From Mediterraneibacter glycyrrhizinilyticus (GTDB lineage: Bacteria; Bacillota; Clostridia; Lachnospirales; Lachnospiraceae), in contig NZ_JADMSO010000005.1 of NCBI RefSeq assembly GCF_015560805.1, positions 153,294 through 217,293 of the forward strand: a stretch of 64,000 bases of DNA. The letters run 5' to 3'. Positions within the stretch are counted from its first letter, which is position 1, and each line of letters begins with the position of its first letter. Below are positions 16,612 to 25,418 of the stretch, piece after piece. Made by a program: the position numbers and the translations under genes. Below the pieces are notes generated by a model. It made no database searches. It was not told the DNA's origin and was given only the letters and a program-made list of their open reading frames with translations.

Positions 16612-17724
16612 CTAGTTGGTAATCGTCAACTCTGTTTCTTTGTCAAAGATATGGATTCTGTTCATATCCAGAGCAAATTTAGCGTCGTCTCCGGTTCTGA
16701 GTTCTGTACGCGGATTTACGCGGGCAGTCATCTGAGTTCCCTCCACATCGAAGTACAGGAATACTTCCGCACCGAGCAGCTCGTATACTTTGATCTTGGA
16801 TGTGATCACACTGCCCGGATTTGCAGCGATGAAATCCGGATCGTCATGAACATCTTCCGGACGGATACCTACGACAACTGTTTTTCCGTTGTAACCGCCG
16901 TCGATGAGCGCTTTCTTTTTGTTCTCCGGTACGCGCAGAACATGGTTTCCGATGGAAAGTGTTACGTCGTTTCCGGCAACATTTACGACTGCGTCCATGA
17001 AGTTCATCTGCGGAGATCCGATAAATCCGGCAACGAACAGGTTGCAAGGTGTATTGTACAGGTTCTGCGGTGTATCAACCTGCTGGATCACACCGTCTTT
17101 CATAACAACGATCCTTGTACCCAGTGTCATAGCCTCTGTCTGGTCATGAGTTACATAGATGATCGTTGCGCCTAAGTTCTCGTGAAGTTTGGAGATCTCG
17201 ATACGCATCTGAACTCTCAGCTTCGCGTCCAGGTTGGAGAGCGGCTCGTCCATCAGGAATACTTTCGGGTTACGAACGATCGCACGTCCCATGGCAACAC
17301 GCTGTCTCTGTCCACCGGAAAGCGCTTTCGGTTTACGGTCGAGCAGTTTGTCCAGATCGAGGATTCTTGCGGCTTCGCGTACTTTTTTGTCAATCTCGTC
17401 TTTCGGGACTTTACGAAGTTTCAGTCCGAACGCCATGTTGTCATATACGGTCATATGCGGATACAGCGCGTAGTTCTGGAAAACCATCGCGATGTCACGG
17501 TCTTTCGGCTCTACATCGTTCATTACTTTTCCGTCGATCTCCAATGTTCCGTCTGTGATATCTTCCAGACCTGCGATCATACGAAGCGTTGTTGACTTTC
17601 CGCATCCTGATGGTCCTACGAAGATGATAAATTCTTTGTCCGCAATATCAAGATTGAAGTTCTTTACTGCGTGAAATCCGTTCGGATATTTTTTTTCGAT
17701 TCCTTTTAATGATAAACTTGCCAT
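16612..17724 (-). CDS. msmX: Shared sugar-importer ATPase, MsmX/UgpC type
   Basis: A 370-residue ATPase of CUT1 sugar importers. It has Walker A GPSGCGKST near residue 37, Q-loop VFQNYALYPHM, signature LSGGQRQRVAMGRAI near 135, and Walker B VFLMDEPLSNLDAKLR near 157. The C-terminal TOBE/OB regulatory domain includes VVVGIRPEDV. Length is typical (365-375). It has no permease or binding-protein gene beside it. In Bacillus, MsmX serves several importers that lack an ATPase. The importers at 35.3-38.7 kb and 48.1-51.3 kb lack one, so this is their likely motor. Confidence 0.93.
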   Translation of the reverse strand: MASLSLKGIEKKYPNGFHAVKNFNLDIADKEFIIFVGPSGCGKSTTLRMIAGLEDITDGTLEIDGKVMNDVEPKDRDIAMVFQNYALYPHMTVYDNMAFGLKLRKVPKDEIDKKVREAARILDLDKLLDRKPKALSGGQRQRVAMGRAIVRNPKVFLMDEPLSNLDAKLRVQMRIEISKLHENLGATIIYVTHDQTEAMTLGTRIVVMKDGVIQQVDTPQNLYNTPCNLFVAGFIGSPQMNFMDAVVNVAGNDVTLSIGNHVLRVPENKKKALIDGGYNGKTVVVGIRPEDVHDDPDFIAANPGSVITSKIKVYELLGAEVFLYFDVEGTQMTARVNPRTELRTGDDAKFALDMNRIHIFDKETELTITN

Positions 17725-17769
17725 TTGAAACAGCCTCCTTTAAATATGTGTCGTTGTTATCTGGTTCTT

Positions 17770-17798
17770 AGTATACGGGAAGAGTGAAAACGGGACAA
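17770..17798 (-). promoter_or_regulatory. Promoter of the MsmX-type ATPase gene
   Basis: On the minus strand: TTGTCC, 17-bp spacer, TATACT, about 45 bp upstream of the start codon at 17724. Confidence 0.6.
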
Positions 17799-17827
17799 TG
17801 TCACGAGTGACTAAAAAAATAAAAGGG

Positions 17828-17989
17828 AAGTGTACACTTTGACCAGTACGGATCATTTAGGCGGAAAAAACGGGAAATTGCGGAAGTCAGAATAGTACTT
17901 ATTATAAGTTATAAGTAAATGTAATCACAAAAGTGGGGGCTTACGGTTGATTTATCTTATACAAATAGGTAAGATTAGTGTGTACACTT
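17828..17989. promoter_or_regulatory. Paired GTGTACACTT palindromes in the divergent msmX-BMP intergenic region
   Basis: AAGTGTACACTT (17828-17839) is a perfect 12-bp palindrome behind the msmX promoter. GTGTACACTT recurs at 17980-17989, just after the -10 box of the rightward promoter. Two copies of one dyad in a divergent intergenic region suggest a shared regulator. No regulator gene for it is evident in the window. The rest of this 323-bp gap holds only the two promoters. Confidence 0.5.
17947..17975 (+). promoter_or_regulatory. Promoter of the BMP lipoprotein gene
   Basis: TTGATT, 17-bp spacer, TAAGAT; a GTGTACAC dyad follows five bases later, where a repressor would block transcription. 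Confidence 0.5.
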
Positions 17990-18047
17990 ATCCCCTACTG
18001 ACGGAGGAACAGGCGGGGAGGACCTTTAGAATAGGAGGAAAGCATTT

Positions 18048-19223
18048 ATGAAAAAGAAAGTTTTGGGCGTATTGCTCAGCGCAGCGATGGTAGTAGGGCT
18101 TCTCGGCGGATGCGGAGCACCGGCGGCAGCAGATACCACAGAGAAGACAGATGAGGGAAAGACAGAAGCGGCGGCAGAGGGAATCGCAAAAGAAGATATT
18201 AAAGTAGGATTTGTACATATTTCCGATCCGAGTGATATGGGATATACATATAATCAGGAGATCGGTACAAAAGAGATGCAGGAAGCGCTTGGTCTTGAGG
18301 ATGACCAGATCATCAACAAGTACAATGTGCCGGAAGATGCAGAGTGCGACACAGCGCTTCGCGAACTGGTCGATGCAGGATGTAATATCATCTTCGCAAC
18401 CAGCTTCGGATTTGAAGATTATGTAAAAGAAGTTGCGGCAGAATATCCGGAAGTGCAGTTCTGCCATGCAACAGGTTATCAGGCATCGGATGCCGGACTT
18501 GACAACATGCACAACTATTTCGCTTCTATTTATGAAGCACGTTATCTGGCAGGTATCGCAGCAGGTATGAAGACAGAGAGCAACAAGCTTGGCTATGTAG
18601 CGGCATTCCCGTTTGCAGAGGTGATCAGTGGATATACCGCATTTTATCTTGGAGCAAAGAGTGTGAATCCGGATGTGACGATGGATATCATGTACACCAA
18701 CTCCTGGAACGACCCGACTGTAGAGTCTCAGGTTGCAAAAGCATTGATCGAGCGCGGATGCGACGTGATCTCACAGCATTCTGATTCTACAGCACCGGCT
18801 ACGACAGCAGAAGAGAACGGCGTATGGCAGGTTGGATACAACAACGATATGATCGAGGCTGCGCCGAAAGCATCTCTGATCTCCGCAAGAATCGACTGGG
18901 GTATCTATGTAACAGAAGCGGTACAGGCGATGATCGACGGTAAAGAGATCCCGACAGACTGGTGCAAAGGTCTCGGAGATGAAGCCGTATATCTGTCTCC
19001 GCTGAATACAGATATTGCAGCAGAGGGTACACAGGAAGCAATTGACGAAGCAAAAGAGAAACTGATCTCCGGTGAGATCCATGTATTTGAGGGACCGCTG
19101 AAAGGAACAAGCCCGGAAGGCGAGACTATCGAGATTGCTGAGGGAGATTACTATCATGAGCAGGAAGAAAAATCCGCTCCGTCCTGGTGCTATATTGTTG
19201 AGGGATGTAATGTGGTAGAATAA
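18048..19223 (+). CDS. BMP-family nucleoside-binding lipoprotein
   Basis: A 391-residue exported lipoprotein of the BMP/PnrA family, which delivers nucleosides to an ABC importer. The signal peptide (KKKVLGVLLSAAMVVGLLGG) ends at the lipobox Cys in LLGGC. The mature domain has KVGFVHISDPSDMGYTYNQ near residue 53, IIFATSFGF, HATGY and a YFASIYEARYLAGIAAG block, all standard for BMP proteins. GGAGG precedes the ATG. The ATPase and two permeases of the same importer follow after a terminator. Nucleoside specificity follows from the family. Confidence 0.92.
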   Translation: MKKKVLGVLLSAAMVVGLLGGCGAPAAADTTEKTDEGKTEAAAEGIAKEDIKVGFVHISDPSDMGYTYNQEIGTKEMQEALGLEDDQIINKYNVPEDAECDTALRELVDAGCNIIFATSFGFEDYVKEVAAEYPEVQFCHATGYQASDAGLDNMHNYFASIYEARYLAGIAAGMKTESNKLGYVAAFPFAEVISGYTAFYLGAKSVNPDVTMDIMYTNSWNDPTVESQVAKALIERGCDVISQHSDSTAPATTAEENGVWQVGYNNDMIEAAPKASLISARIDWGIYVTEAVQAMIDGKEIPTDWCKGLGDEAVYLSPLNTDIAAEGTQEAIDEAKEKLISGEIHVFEGPLKGTSPEGETIEIAEGDYYHEQEEKSAPSWCYIVEGCNVVE

Positions 19224-19236
19224 TCACTGTGATTGG

Positions 19237-19270
19237 AAACAGGTCTGTCGCGGGGCAGACCTGTTTTTTT
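19237..19270 (+). terminator. Terminator or attenuator between binding protein and ATPase
   Basis: AACAGGTCTG and CAGACCTGTT form a 10-bp stem with an 8-nt loop, then seven T. It would end most transcripts of the binding-protein gene before the transporter genes. Confidence 0.88.
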
Positions 19271-19276
19271 ATATAA

Positions 19277-19358
19277 GCGACGAGCCAAAGTCCGGGCTTG
19301 CCCGAGACCTTGGCGACTGCTTACAATCCCGGAATATGCCTTTTGGCACTTCCGGTGA
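19277..19358. repeat. Structured two-hairpin element, copy 1
   Basis: It starts GCGACGAGCCAAAG eight bases after the T-tract of a terminator. Hairpin 1 pairs CGGGC with GCCCG inside CCAA/TTGG. Hairpin 2 pairs CCGGAA with TTCCGG. A second copy at 41422-41502 differs at paired positions in compensating ways (CGAGC/GCTCG and TCAGAA/TTCTGA). The predicted promoter of the next gene lies downstream of it, so it is not that gene's leader. Strand is not determined. It could be a mobile repeat or a small RNA. Confidence 0.7.
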
Positions 19359-19365
19359 TTCTTTC

Positions 19366-19394
19366 TTGTGAAAATCCGTATCTTTTGGTACGAT
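19366..19394 (+). promoter_or_regulatory. Putative promoter of the nucleoside transporter genes
   Basis: TTGTGA, 17-bp spacer, TACGAT. Transcription would begin near 19401, leaving room for a normal leader only before the TTG at 19432. Confidence 0.45.
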
Positions 19395-19431
19395 AAGAAG
19401 AGATCTGAGAATGATGAAAGAGGGTGAAGAT

Positions 19432-21048
19432 TTGAGTGCATCAAATGAGCTTGCGATCAAAATGCACAGGATAACCAAGACATTTGGTAAAGTTATCGCA
19501 AACAAAGACGTCGATCTAGAACTTCGGGAGGGAGAGATCCTTGCACTGCTCGGAGAGAACGGAAGCGGCAAGACAACGCTTATGAATATGTTGTCGGGAA
19601 TTTATTTTCCGGATCACGGAGAAATTTATGTACATGGGAAGCCGGTGACGATCCGTTCTCCGAAGAATGCGTTTTCGCTTGGAATCGGAATGATCCATCA
19701 GCATTTCCGACTGGTCGATGTGCTGACGGCAGCGGAGAATATTGTGTTGGGACTGGACGGCGGTCTGACCGTCAACCGGAAAGAGATCAACCGAAAAGTG
19801 GAAGAACTGGCAAAACGCTACGGATTTGATCTGGATCCGTCGAAGAAAGTCTACAATATGGCAGTGTCGGAAAAGCAGACAGTGGAGATTTTGAAAGTGC
19901 TCTACCGTGGAGCGGATATTTTGATCCTGGACGAGCCGACCGCGGTTCTGACGCCGCAGGAGACAGAGAAACTTTTTGCCGTGCTCCGTAATATGAAGAA
20001 AGACGGAAAGTCGATCATTATCATCACACATAAATTGAACGAGGTTATGGCGATCTCCGATCGTGTGGCGATCCTGCGAAAAGGCGAGTACATCGGTGTA
20101 GTCAATACAGCAGAAACGAATCAGGCACAGCTGACGGAAATGATGGTCGGCAGACCGATCAGTCTGAAGATCGATCGTCCGGAAGTGGAAGAAAAAGTGG
20201 AACGGCTTCAGGTGATCGGGCTGACCTGTCTGAACGGGGACGGTGTGAAAGCGCTGGATGACGTATCGTTTACCGCATACGGCGGAGAGATACTGGGAGT
20301 CGCCGGGATTGCGGGAAGCGGTCAGAAAGAGTTGTGTGAGGCGATCGCAGGTCTGTATCCGTCGATCGGCGGATCGGTATTGTATTCGGTGGAGCATGAG
20401 GGAACCGGAACTGTTGTGAAAGAAAGGATTCTGGGGCTGAAACCGGATGAGATCTCAAAAAAGGGGATCGCGATGGCGTATGTGCCGGAAGACCGCCTTG
20501 GTATGGGACTGGTTGCCGGTATGGATATGACGGATAATGTCATGCTTAGAAGTTATAAGGACAATAAAGGGATTTTTGTGGATCGCAAAAAGCCAAGAGA
20601 ACTGTCTGAAAAGTTGATCGAGGAACTGGAGATCGTAACGCCGGGTGTGGAGACCCCGGTCGGACGTCTTTCCGGCGGAAATGTCCAGAAAGTATTGCTG
20701 GGACGTGAGATCGCGTGCAGTCCGTCGGTGTTGATCGTGGCATATCCGGTGCGCGGATTGGATATTAATTCCTCCTACCGGATCTATGATCTTTTGAATG
20801 AGCAGAAGAGAAAGGGCGTTGCCGTGATCTTTATCGGAGAAGATCTGGACGTTCTGATGGAATTGTCGGACAGACTGATGGTTCTCTGCGGTGGAAAAGT
20901 CAGCGGTATCGTAGATCCGAAGACGGTGACGAAAGAGGAAATCGGACTGATGATGATCCATGTAGATCACAAACCGGAGGATCAGGGAGCAGCCGCAGGG
21001 GACGAAGAAGAAAATAGGAATGAGACAGACGGGGAGGTGAGATCATGA
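19432..21048 (+). CDS. Nucleoside importer ATPase with two ABC domains
   Basis: A 538-residue double ATPase of the RbsA/NupO type. The first domain has Walker A GENGSGKTT near residue 41, signature MAVSEKQTVEILK and Walker B ILILDEPTAVLTP. The second has a degenerate Walker A (GIAGSGQKEL near 292), signature LSGGNVQKVLLGRE and the altered Walker B VLIVAYPVRGLDI. Asymmetry of the two sites is normal in this family. The TTG start at 19432 has GAGGGTG five bases upstream; ATGs at 19411 and 19414 lack a ribosome site. It overlaps the first permease gene by 4 nt. Confidence 0.85.
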   Translation: MSASNELAIKMHRITKTFGKVIANKDVDLELREGEILALLGENGSGKTTLMNMLSGIYFPDHGEIYVHGKPVTIRSPKNAFSLGIGMIHQHFRLVDVLTAAENIVLGLDGGLTVNRKEINRKVEELAKRYGFDLDPSKKVYNMAVSEKQTVEILKVLYRGADILILDEPTAVLTPQETEKLFAVLRNMKKDGKSIIIITHKLNEVMAISDRVAILRKGEYIGVVNTAETNQAQLTEMMVGRPISLKIDRPEVEEKVERLQVIGLTCLNGDGVKALDDVSFTAYGGEILGVAGIAGSGQKELCEAIAGLYPSIGGSVLYSVEHEGTGTVVKERILGLKPDEISKKGIAMAYVPEDRLGMGLVAGMDMTDNVMLRSYKDNKGIFVDRKKPRELSEKLIEELEIVTPGVETPVGRLSGGNVQKVLLGREIACSPSVLIVAYPVRGLDINSSYRIYDLLNEQKRKGVAVIFIGEDLDVLMELSDRLMVLCGGKVSGIVDPKTVTKEEIGLMMIHVDHKPEDQGAAAGDEEENRNETDGEVRS

Positions 21049-22142
21049 GCGCAGAAAAAGGAAAGGGAAAAGAACCGTTGATCCGTATGGCGAAGCGCGA
21101 TACACTCTCCAATCAGAAAGCATGGTGCATTCGCGGAGTAGCGCTTTTGTTATCGCTGATCACGGGAGGGCTTGTGATCCTTGCGTTGGGGCATAATCCG
21201 TTTTCGGTTTATACTTCCATGGTAGTCGGTGCGTGGGGATCTTCCACGGTCATCCGTGAGACGATCAAGATCGCCGTACCGCTTCTGATCACTGCTATCG
21301 GTATTTCCTTTGCATTTAAGATGAAGTTCTGGAATATCGGAGGCGAGGGACAGATCATCGTCGGTGCGGTGGCAGCAGGATATTTCGGATTGTTTACCGC
21401 ACACATTTTGCCGAAAGTACCGCTTGTGATCCTGATGATGCTGGCAGGTATTCTGGCAGGCGGTCTTTACGGACTGCTTCCGGCAGTGTGCAAAGCAAAA
21501 TGGGGAACGAACGAGACGTTGTTTACTTTGATGCTCAACTATATCGCGCTTGCCTTTGTCAAATATCTGATGAACGGACCGTGGAAAGCGCCGGGCAGCA
21601 GCTTTCCGAAGATCGCGATGCTGGCGCCGGGAGCGCGTCTTACGAAAGTGCTCGGCGTACATTGGGGATGGATCCTTGCGCTCGTGATCGTTGTGATCTC
21701 TTCGATCTACCTGTCGAAAACAAAACAGGGATATGAGATCGCGGTTGTTGGAGAAAGCAATAATACAGCCCGCTATGCCGGGATCAATGTGAGCAAAGTG
21801 TTCATCCGGACGATGTTTATTTCCGGTGCGCTCTGCGGTCTGGTCGGTATGCTGCAGTTTGCAGGCGCGGATTATACGATCACAGAGGGAATCGCAGGAG
21901 GTGTCGGATTTACGGCGATCACGGTGGCATGGCTGGCAAAAATGAATCCATACGGTATGCTGGTCGTTTCGGTATTTATCGCGATGCTGGAACGCGGCGC
22001 CAATACGATTCAGACGCAGTTTAAGATCCCGGCGTCGGCAGCGGATCTGCTGATCGGAATCATCCTGTTTTTCATGCTCGGATGCGAGTTCTTTATTTCA
22101 TACAGACTGATCTTGCGTGGAAAGGAGGAAGAAGATGTTTAG
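21045..22142 (+). CDS. Nucleoside importer permease 1
   Basis: A 365-residue membrane subunit of the BPD_transp_2 (LivH/RbsC) class with about ten hydrophobic segments. Family marks include MKFWNIGGEGQIIVGAV near residue 90 and AGINVSKVFIRTMFISGALCGLVG near 245. It corresponds to NupP of the nucleoside ABC system. The start overlaps the ATPase gene by 4 nt (ATGA) and its end overlaps the second permease gene by 8 nt. Confidence 0.88.
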   Translation: MSAEKGKGKEPLIRMAKRDTLSNQKAWCIRGVALLLSLITGGLVILALGHNPFSVYTSMVVGAWGSSTVIRETIKIAVPLLITAIGISFAFKMKFWNIGGEGQIIVGAVAAGYFGLFTAHILPKVPLVILMMLAGILAGGLYGLLPAVCKAKWGTNETLFTLMLNYIALAFVKYLMNGPWKAPGSSFPKIAMLAPGARLTKVLGVHWGWILALVIVVISSIYLSKTKQGYEIAVVGESNNTARYAGINVSKVFIRTMFISGALCGLVGMLQFAGADYTITEGIAGGVGFTAITVAWLAKMNPYGMLVVSVFIAMLERGANTIQTQFKIPASAADLLIGIILFFMLGCEFFISYRLILRGKEEEDV

Positions 22143-23127
22143 TACATTAAATAGTTTATTTATCGCGGCAGTACTTGCCGGAACACCGCTTCTGCTCGGG
22201 GCGCTCGGGGAGATCCTGACAGAAAAATCAGGAAACTTAAACCTTGGTGTGGAAGGTATGATGTTCATGGGTGCGATCACCGGACTTGCGGGTTCCTATT
22301 ATTATGAGCAGGCGGTCATCAAAGCCGGAGGAAGTGTGAGCGGCGTGCTTTCCGCACTGATCGCGCTTTTGTGTTCTTTCCTTGCAGGATCGTTCGGTGC
22401 GTTGATTTACAGCTTTTTGACGATCACGCTCCGTGCGAACCAGAATGTAACCGGATTGACGCTGACGATCTTCGGAACCGGATTCGGTAACTTCTTCGGA
22501 GAATATATCGGTCAGAAAGCGGGAGGATATGTGGCGGTCAGCGACGTGACAAAAGCGGCGTTTTCCAAAATACAGATCCCGGTGCTTTCCGATATTCCGG
22601 TGCTCGGAAAACTTTTGTTCCAGTATAACTGGCTTGTATATTTTGCGATCATCCTTGCGATCGCGATGGCGTGGTTTTTCAACAGATCCCGCGTGGGACT
22701 GAACCTCCGGGCGGTCGGAGAGAGTCCGGCAACTGCGGATGCAGCCGGAATCGATACGACAAAATATAAATATTTTGCAACGGTCATCGGTGGCGGCATC
22801 TGTGGCATCGGCGGAATGTACATGAGTATGGTAACGACTTCCGGCGTATGGGTACACGGATGCGTCAGCGGTTATGGCTGGCTGGCGGTTGCGCTTGTTA
22901 TCTTTGCAACATGGAGTCCGCTTCGCGGCATGCTGGTTGCGCTCGTATTCGGAGGACTTACGATCATGCGTATGTATGTCAATATCCCGGGACTTCCGGC
23001 ACAGATTTATGATATGCTTCCATATGTGGCGACGATCCTTGTACTTGTCATCACGAGTATGCGCGAGAGTAAAGAACATGCACAGCCGAAGAGCTGCGGA
23101 ACGAATTACTTCCGCGAGGAGCGTTAA
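22135..23127 (+). CDS. Nucleoside importer permease 2
   Basis: A 330-residue LivM/NupQ-type membrane subunit. EILTEKSGNLNLGVEGMMFM near residue 25 and GLNLRAVGESPATADAAGID near 190 are the class signatures. About nine membrane segments are visible. ATG 22135 has AAAGGAGGA in front; the frame remains open to 22117 but that region belongs to the upstream gene. It closes the four-gene BMP importer cluster. Confidence 0.88.
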   Translation: MFSTLNSLFIAAVLAGTPLLLGALGEILTEKSGNLNLGVEGMMFMGAITGLAGSYYYEQAVIKAGGSVSGVLSALIALLCSFLAGSFGALIYSFLTITLRANQNVTGLTLTIFGTGFGNFFGEYIGQKAGGYVAVSDVTKAAFSKIQIPVLSDIPVLGKLLFQYNWLVYFAIILAIAMAWFFNRSRVGLNLRAVGESPATADAAGIDTTKYKYFATVIGGGICGIGGMYMSMVTTSGVWVHGCVSGYGWLAVALVIFATWSPLRGMLVALVFGGLTIMRMYVNIPGLPAQIYDMLPYVATILVLVITSMRESKEHAQPKSCGTNYFREER

Positions 23128-23150
23128 GAATAGGGAATCAGGACAGAACA

Positions 23151-23762
23151 ATGAAAAGACAGCTTGAGTATTTTACAATTGACGAGGCAGTGGGCGGCAA
23201 TCAGGAATGGTTCCGCAATGTGGTAATGTATATGGGGGGCTGTGCGGCGGCGACCGCCTGCGACTGCTGTATTTATTTTGCACGGCAGGGGGAGGAACAC
23301 CTTTATCCTTATGACATCCAAAATCTTACAAAAGAGGATTATATTCAATTTGGAATGAAGATGAAGCCTTACATCCGTCCGAGAGTCGGCGGTGTGAAAA
23401 AGCTTTCCATGTTTATCGAGGGTTTTTCACGGTATCTTGCGGATCGCGGGGAAAAGTGCCTTGCGATGCGTGGATTTGACGGCAGCGAAAGTGCGGAGAA
23501 AGCCGCGGCGGTGATCAAAATGCAGATCGATCGGGGGCTGCCGGTGCCGTATCTGATGCTCCGACACCAAAATCCGGAATATAAAGACTTTGTCTGGCAC
23601 TGGTTTTTGTGTTATGGTTATGAGGAGACAGAACACTCATTTCGGATCGATGTGGCAACTTACGGGGAATCGGCAGTGCTGGATCTGGCAGACTTGTGGA
23701 ATACAGGCTGTGAAGAAAAAGGCGGGCTGATCCTGTTTGAACGCCGCGATCAGAAAGAATAA
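23151..23762 (+). CDS. Conserved protein, possible papain-fold (C39-like)
   Basis: A 203-residue soluble protein that I do not recognise by name. GGCAAATACDCCIYFA (near residue 29) offers a Cys at the start of a helix. FVWHWFLCYGYEE (near 147) offers a His on a strand, followed by FRIDVATYG. A Cys-helix early and a His-strand late resemble papain/C39-like folds, but no triad can be confirmed. The start follows the last transporter gene by 23 nt, with only a weak ribosome site. The cyclophilin gene follows 22 nt later. Confidence 0.6.
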   Translation: MKRQLEYFTIDEAVGGNQEWFRNVVMYMGGCAAATACDCCIYFARQGEEHLYPYDIQNLTKEDYIQFGMKMKPYIRPRVGGVKKLSMFIEGFSRYLADRGEKCLAMRGFDGSESAEKAAAVIKMQIDRGLPVPYLMLRHQNPEYKDFVWHWFLCYGYEETEHSFRIDVATYGESAVLDLADLWNTGCEEKGGLILFERRDQKE

Positions 23763-23784
23763 AAATGAAAAGAGGAAAAGAAAC

Positions 23785-24303
23785 ATGGCAAATCCAATTG
23801 TAACATTTGAGATGGAAAACGGAGATATCATGAAAGCGGAGCTGTATCCGGAAATCGCGCCGAATACAGTACGCAACTTTGTATCTCTTGTAAACAAAGG
23901 ATATTATGACGGACTGATCTTTCACCGTGTGATCCGCGGATTTATGATCCAGGGCGGATGTCCGAACGGAACCGGAACGGGCGGCCCGGGATACAACATC
24001 AAAGGGGAATTTTCACAGAATGGTTTTAAGAATGACCTTGCACATGATCCGGGCGTGCTTTCCATGGCGCGTGCAATGCATCCGGATTCCGCAGGTTCCC
24101 AGTTCTTTATCATGCATGAGAAATCTCCGCATCTGGACGGAGCTTACGCCGCATTCGGAAAGATCACAGAGGGCATGGATATCGTCAACAAGATCGCAGA
24201 GACGGCGACCGATTACAGCGACAGACCGCTGGAGGCGCAGGTTATGAAAAAAGTGACGGTAGAAACATTCGGCGAGACCTATGAGGAGCCGGAAAAAGCC
24301 TGA
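23785..24303 (+). CDS. Peptidyl-prolyl cis-trans isomerase, cyclophilin type
   Basis: A 172-residue cyclophilin that speeds proline isomerisation during folding. Core residues are visible: FHRVIRGFMIQGGCPNGTG (catalytic Arg, Phe and Gln), ARAMHPDSAGSQFFI, and AAFGKITEGMDIV. It has no signal peptide, so it is cytosolic. ATG 23785 (MANPIVTFEMENGD) has AGAGGAAAAG upstream; the longer open frame overlaps the previous gene and is not used. Confidence 0.95.
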   Translation: MANPIVTFEMENGDIMKAELYPEIAPNTVRNFVSLVNKGYYDGLIFHRVIRGFMIQGGCPNGTGTGGPGYNIKGEFSQNGFKNDLAHDPGVLSMARAMHPDSAGSQFFIMHEKSPHLDGAYAAFGKITEGMDIVNKIAETATDYSDRPLEAQVMKKVTVETFGETYEEPEKA

Positions 24304-24368
24304 GAAAGTCAGAGAAAATCAAAGGGAGCGAAGAAAGTCTCCCGAATAAATAAAAGGAACATAACAAA

Positions 24369-25316
24369 ATGGAAAAGAAATTACAGAATCCGATCGTGAT
24401 CTGTGTTTTGGCACTGCTCTGCTGCGCGTTGTGGGGCAGTGCCTTTCCATGTATCAAGATCGGATATGAATGGATGGAAATCGAGGGAATCGGGAGCCAG
24501 ATTTTGTTTGCCGGGTACAGGTTTTTCCTGTCAGGCGTTCTGACTTTTGCGTTGGGATGTCTGCTGGAAAGGCGGATTTTGCGGATGAAGCGGGAGAATT
24601 TCGGTGTGATCTTCCGTCAAGGCGTACTTCAGACGACGATCCAGTATGTCTGCTTTTATATCGGACTGGCACATACGACCGGGGCGAAAGGCTCGATCAT
24701 CAATGCGTCCAATGCGTTTGTCTCGATCGTGGCGGCACATTATATGATCCGTTCCGAACGGATGACATGGAAAAAAGGTCTCGGATGTATATTGGGACTG
24801 GCGGGCGTGGTACTTGTCAATCTGGAACCGGGCGGATTTGGAGGCGGCTTCCGTTTCCTCGGGGAGGGAATGGTGCTGCTTTGCACGATTGCATACGGCG
24901 TCAGCACGGTGTTGCTGAAAATGATCTCCGACCGGGAAAGTCCGATGACGATCACGGCATATCAGACGTTGATCGGAAGCGCGCTGCTGATCGTGATCGG
25001 ATGGCTGCTTCACGGCGATGTAGGTGTGTTCACATGGAAATCCGCGGCGCTTTTGTTCTATATGGCGCTGCTTTCGACGGTGGCGTTCAGTCTGTGGACA
25101 CTGTTATTAAAATATAATCCGGTGGGAAAAGTGGCGGTCTACGGATTTACGATCCCGATCTTTGGCGTGCTCCTGTCGGGAATCCTGCTGGGCGAGACGA
25201 TCTTCTCCGTGAAATATCTGGCGGCGCTTCTGTTTGTCAGCGGCGGAGTGATCCTCGTAAACCGGAACGACGCCGGGAAACAAAACCGGGATGATGTTTC
25301 GAGCCGGAATCGATGA
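24369..25316 (+). CDS. DMT-superfamily (EamA) transporter
   Basis: A 315-residue membrane protein with ten hydrophobic segments in two EamA repeats (about residues 10-150 and 165-305). The N-terminal ALLCCALWGSAFPCIKIG and the IGLAHTTGAKGSIINASNAF region are typical of drug/metabolite exporters. Substrate unknown. Weak ribosome site GGAAC-ATAACAAA. It stands between cyclophilin and the ECF module without overlap. Confidence 0.88.
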   Translation: MEKKLQNPIVICVLALLCCALWGSAFPCIKIGYEWMEIEGIGSQILFAGYRFFLSGVLTFALGCLLERRILRMKRENFGVIFRQGVLQTTIQYVCFYIGLAHTTGAKGSIINASNAFVSIVAAHYMIRSERMTWKKGLGCILGLAGVVLVNLEPGGFGGGFRFLGEGMVLLCTIAYGVSTVLLKMISDRESPMTITAYQTLIGSALLIVIGWLLHGDVGVFTWKSAALLFYMALLSTVAFSLWTLLLKYNPVGKVAVYGFTIPIFGVLLSGILLGETIFSVKYLAALLFVSGGVILVNRNDAGKQNRDDVSSRNR

Positions 25317-25418
25317 CGTTGTAAAAGAGGGTTGAAAAAGCCGGAGCAATATCCTAAAATAAGGAACATAAGTTTTAAAGAAACAAGGACAGACAGGCGT
25401 AAAGGATCAGGAGGACGG

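Noticed and set aside
19277..19358. Structured element copy 1 as a purine riboswitch of the nucleoside importer
   Set aside because: It lacks the conserved purine-riboswitch core, the promoter of the next gene lies downstream of it, and the second copy lies before unrelated remnants.
22237..23151. A 304-codon minus-strand frame opposite the second nucleoside permease
   Set aside because: His/Arg/Asp-rich composition without any domain; antisense to a well-supported permease.
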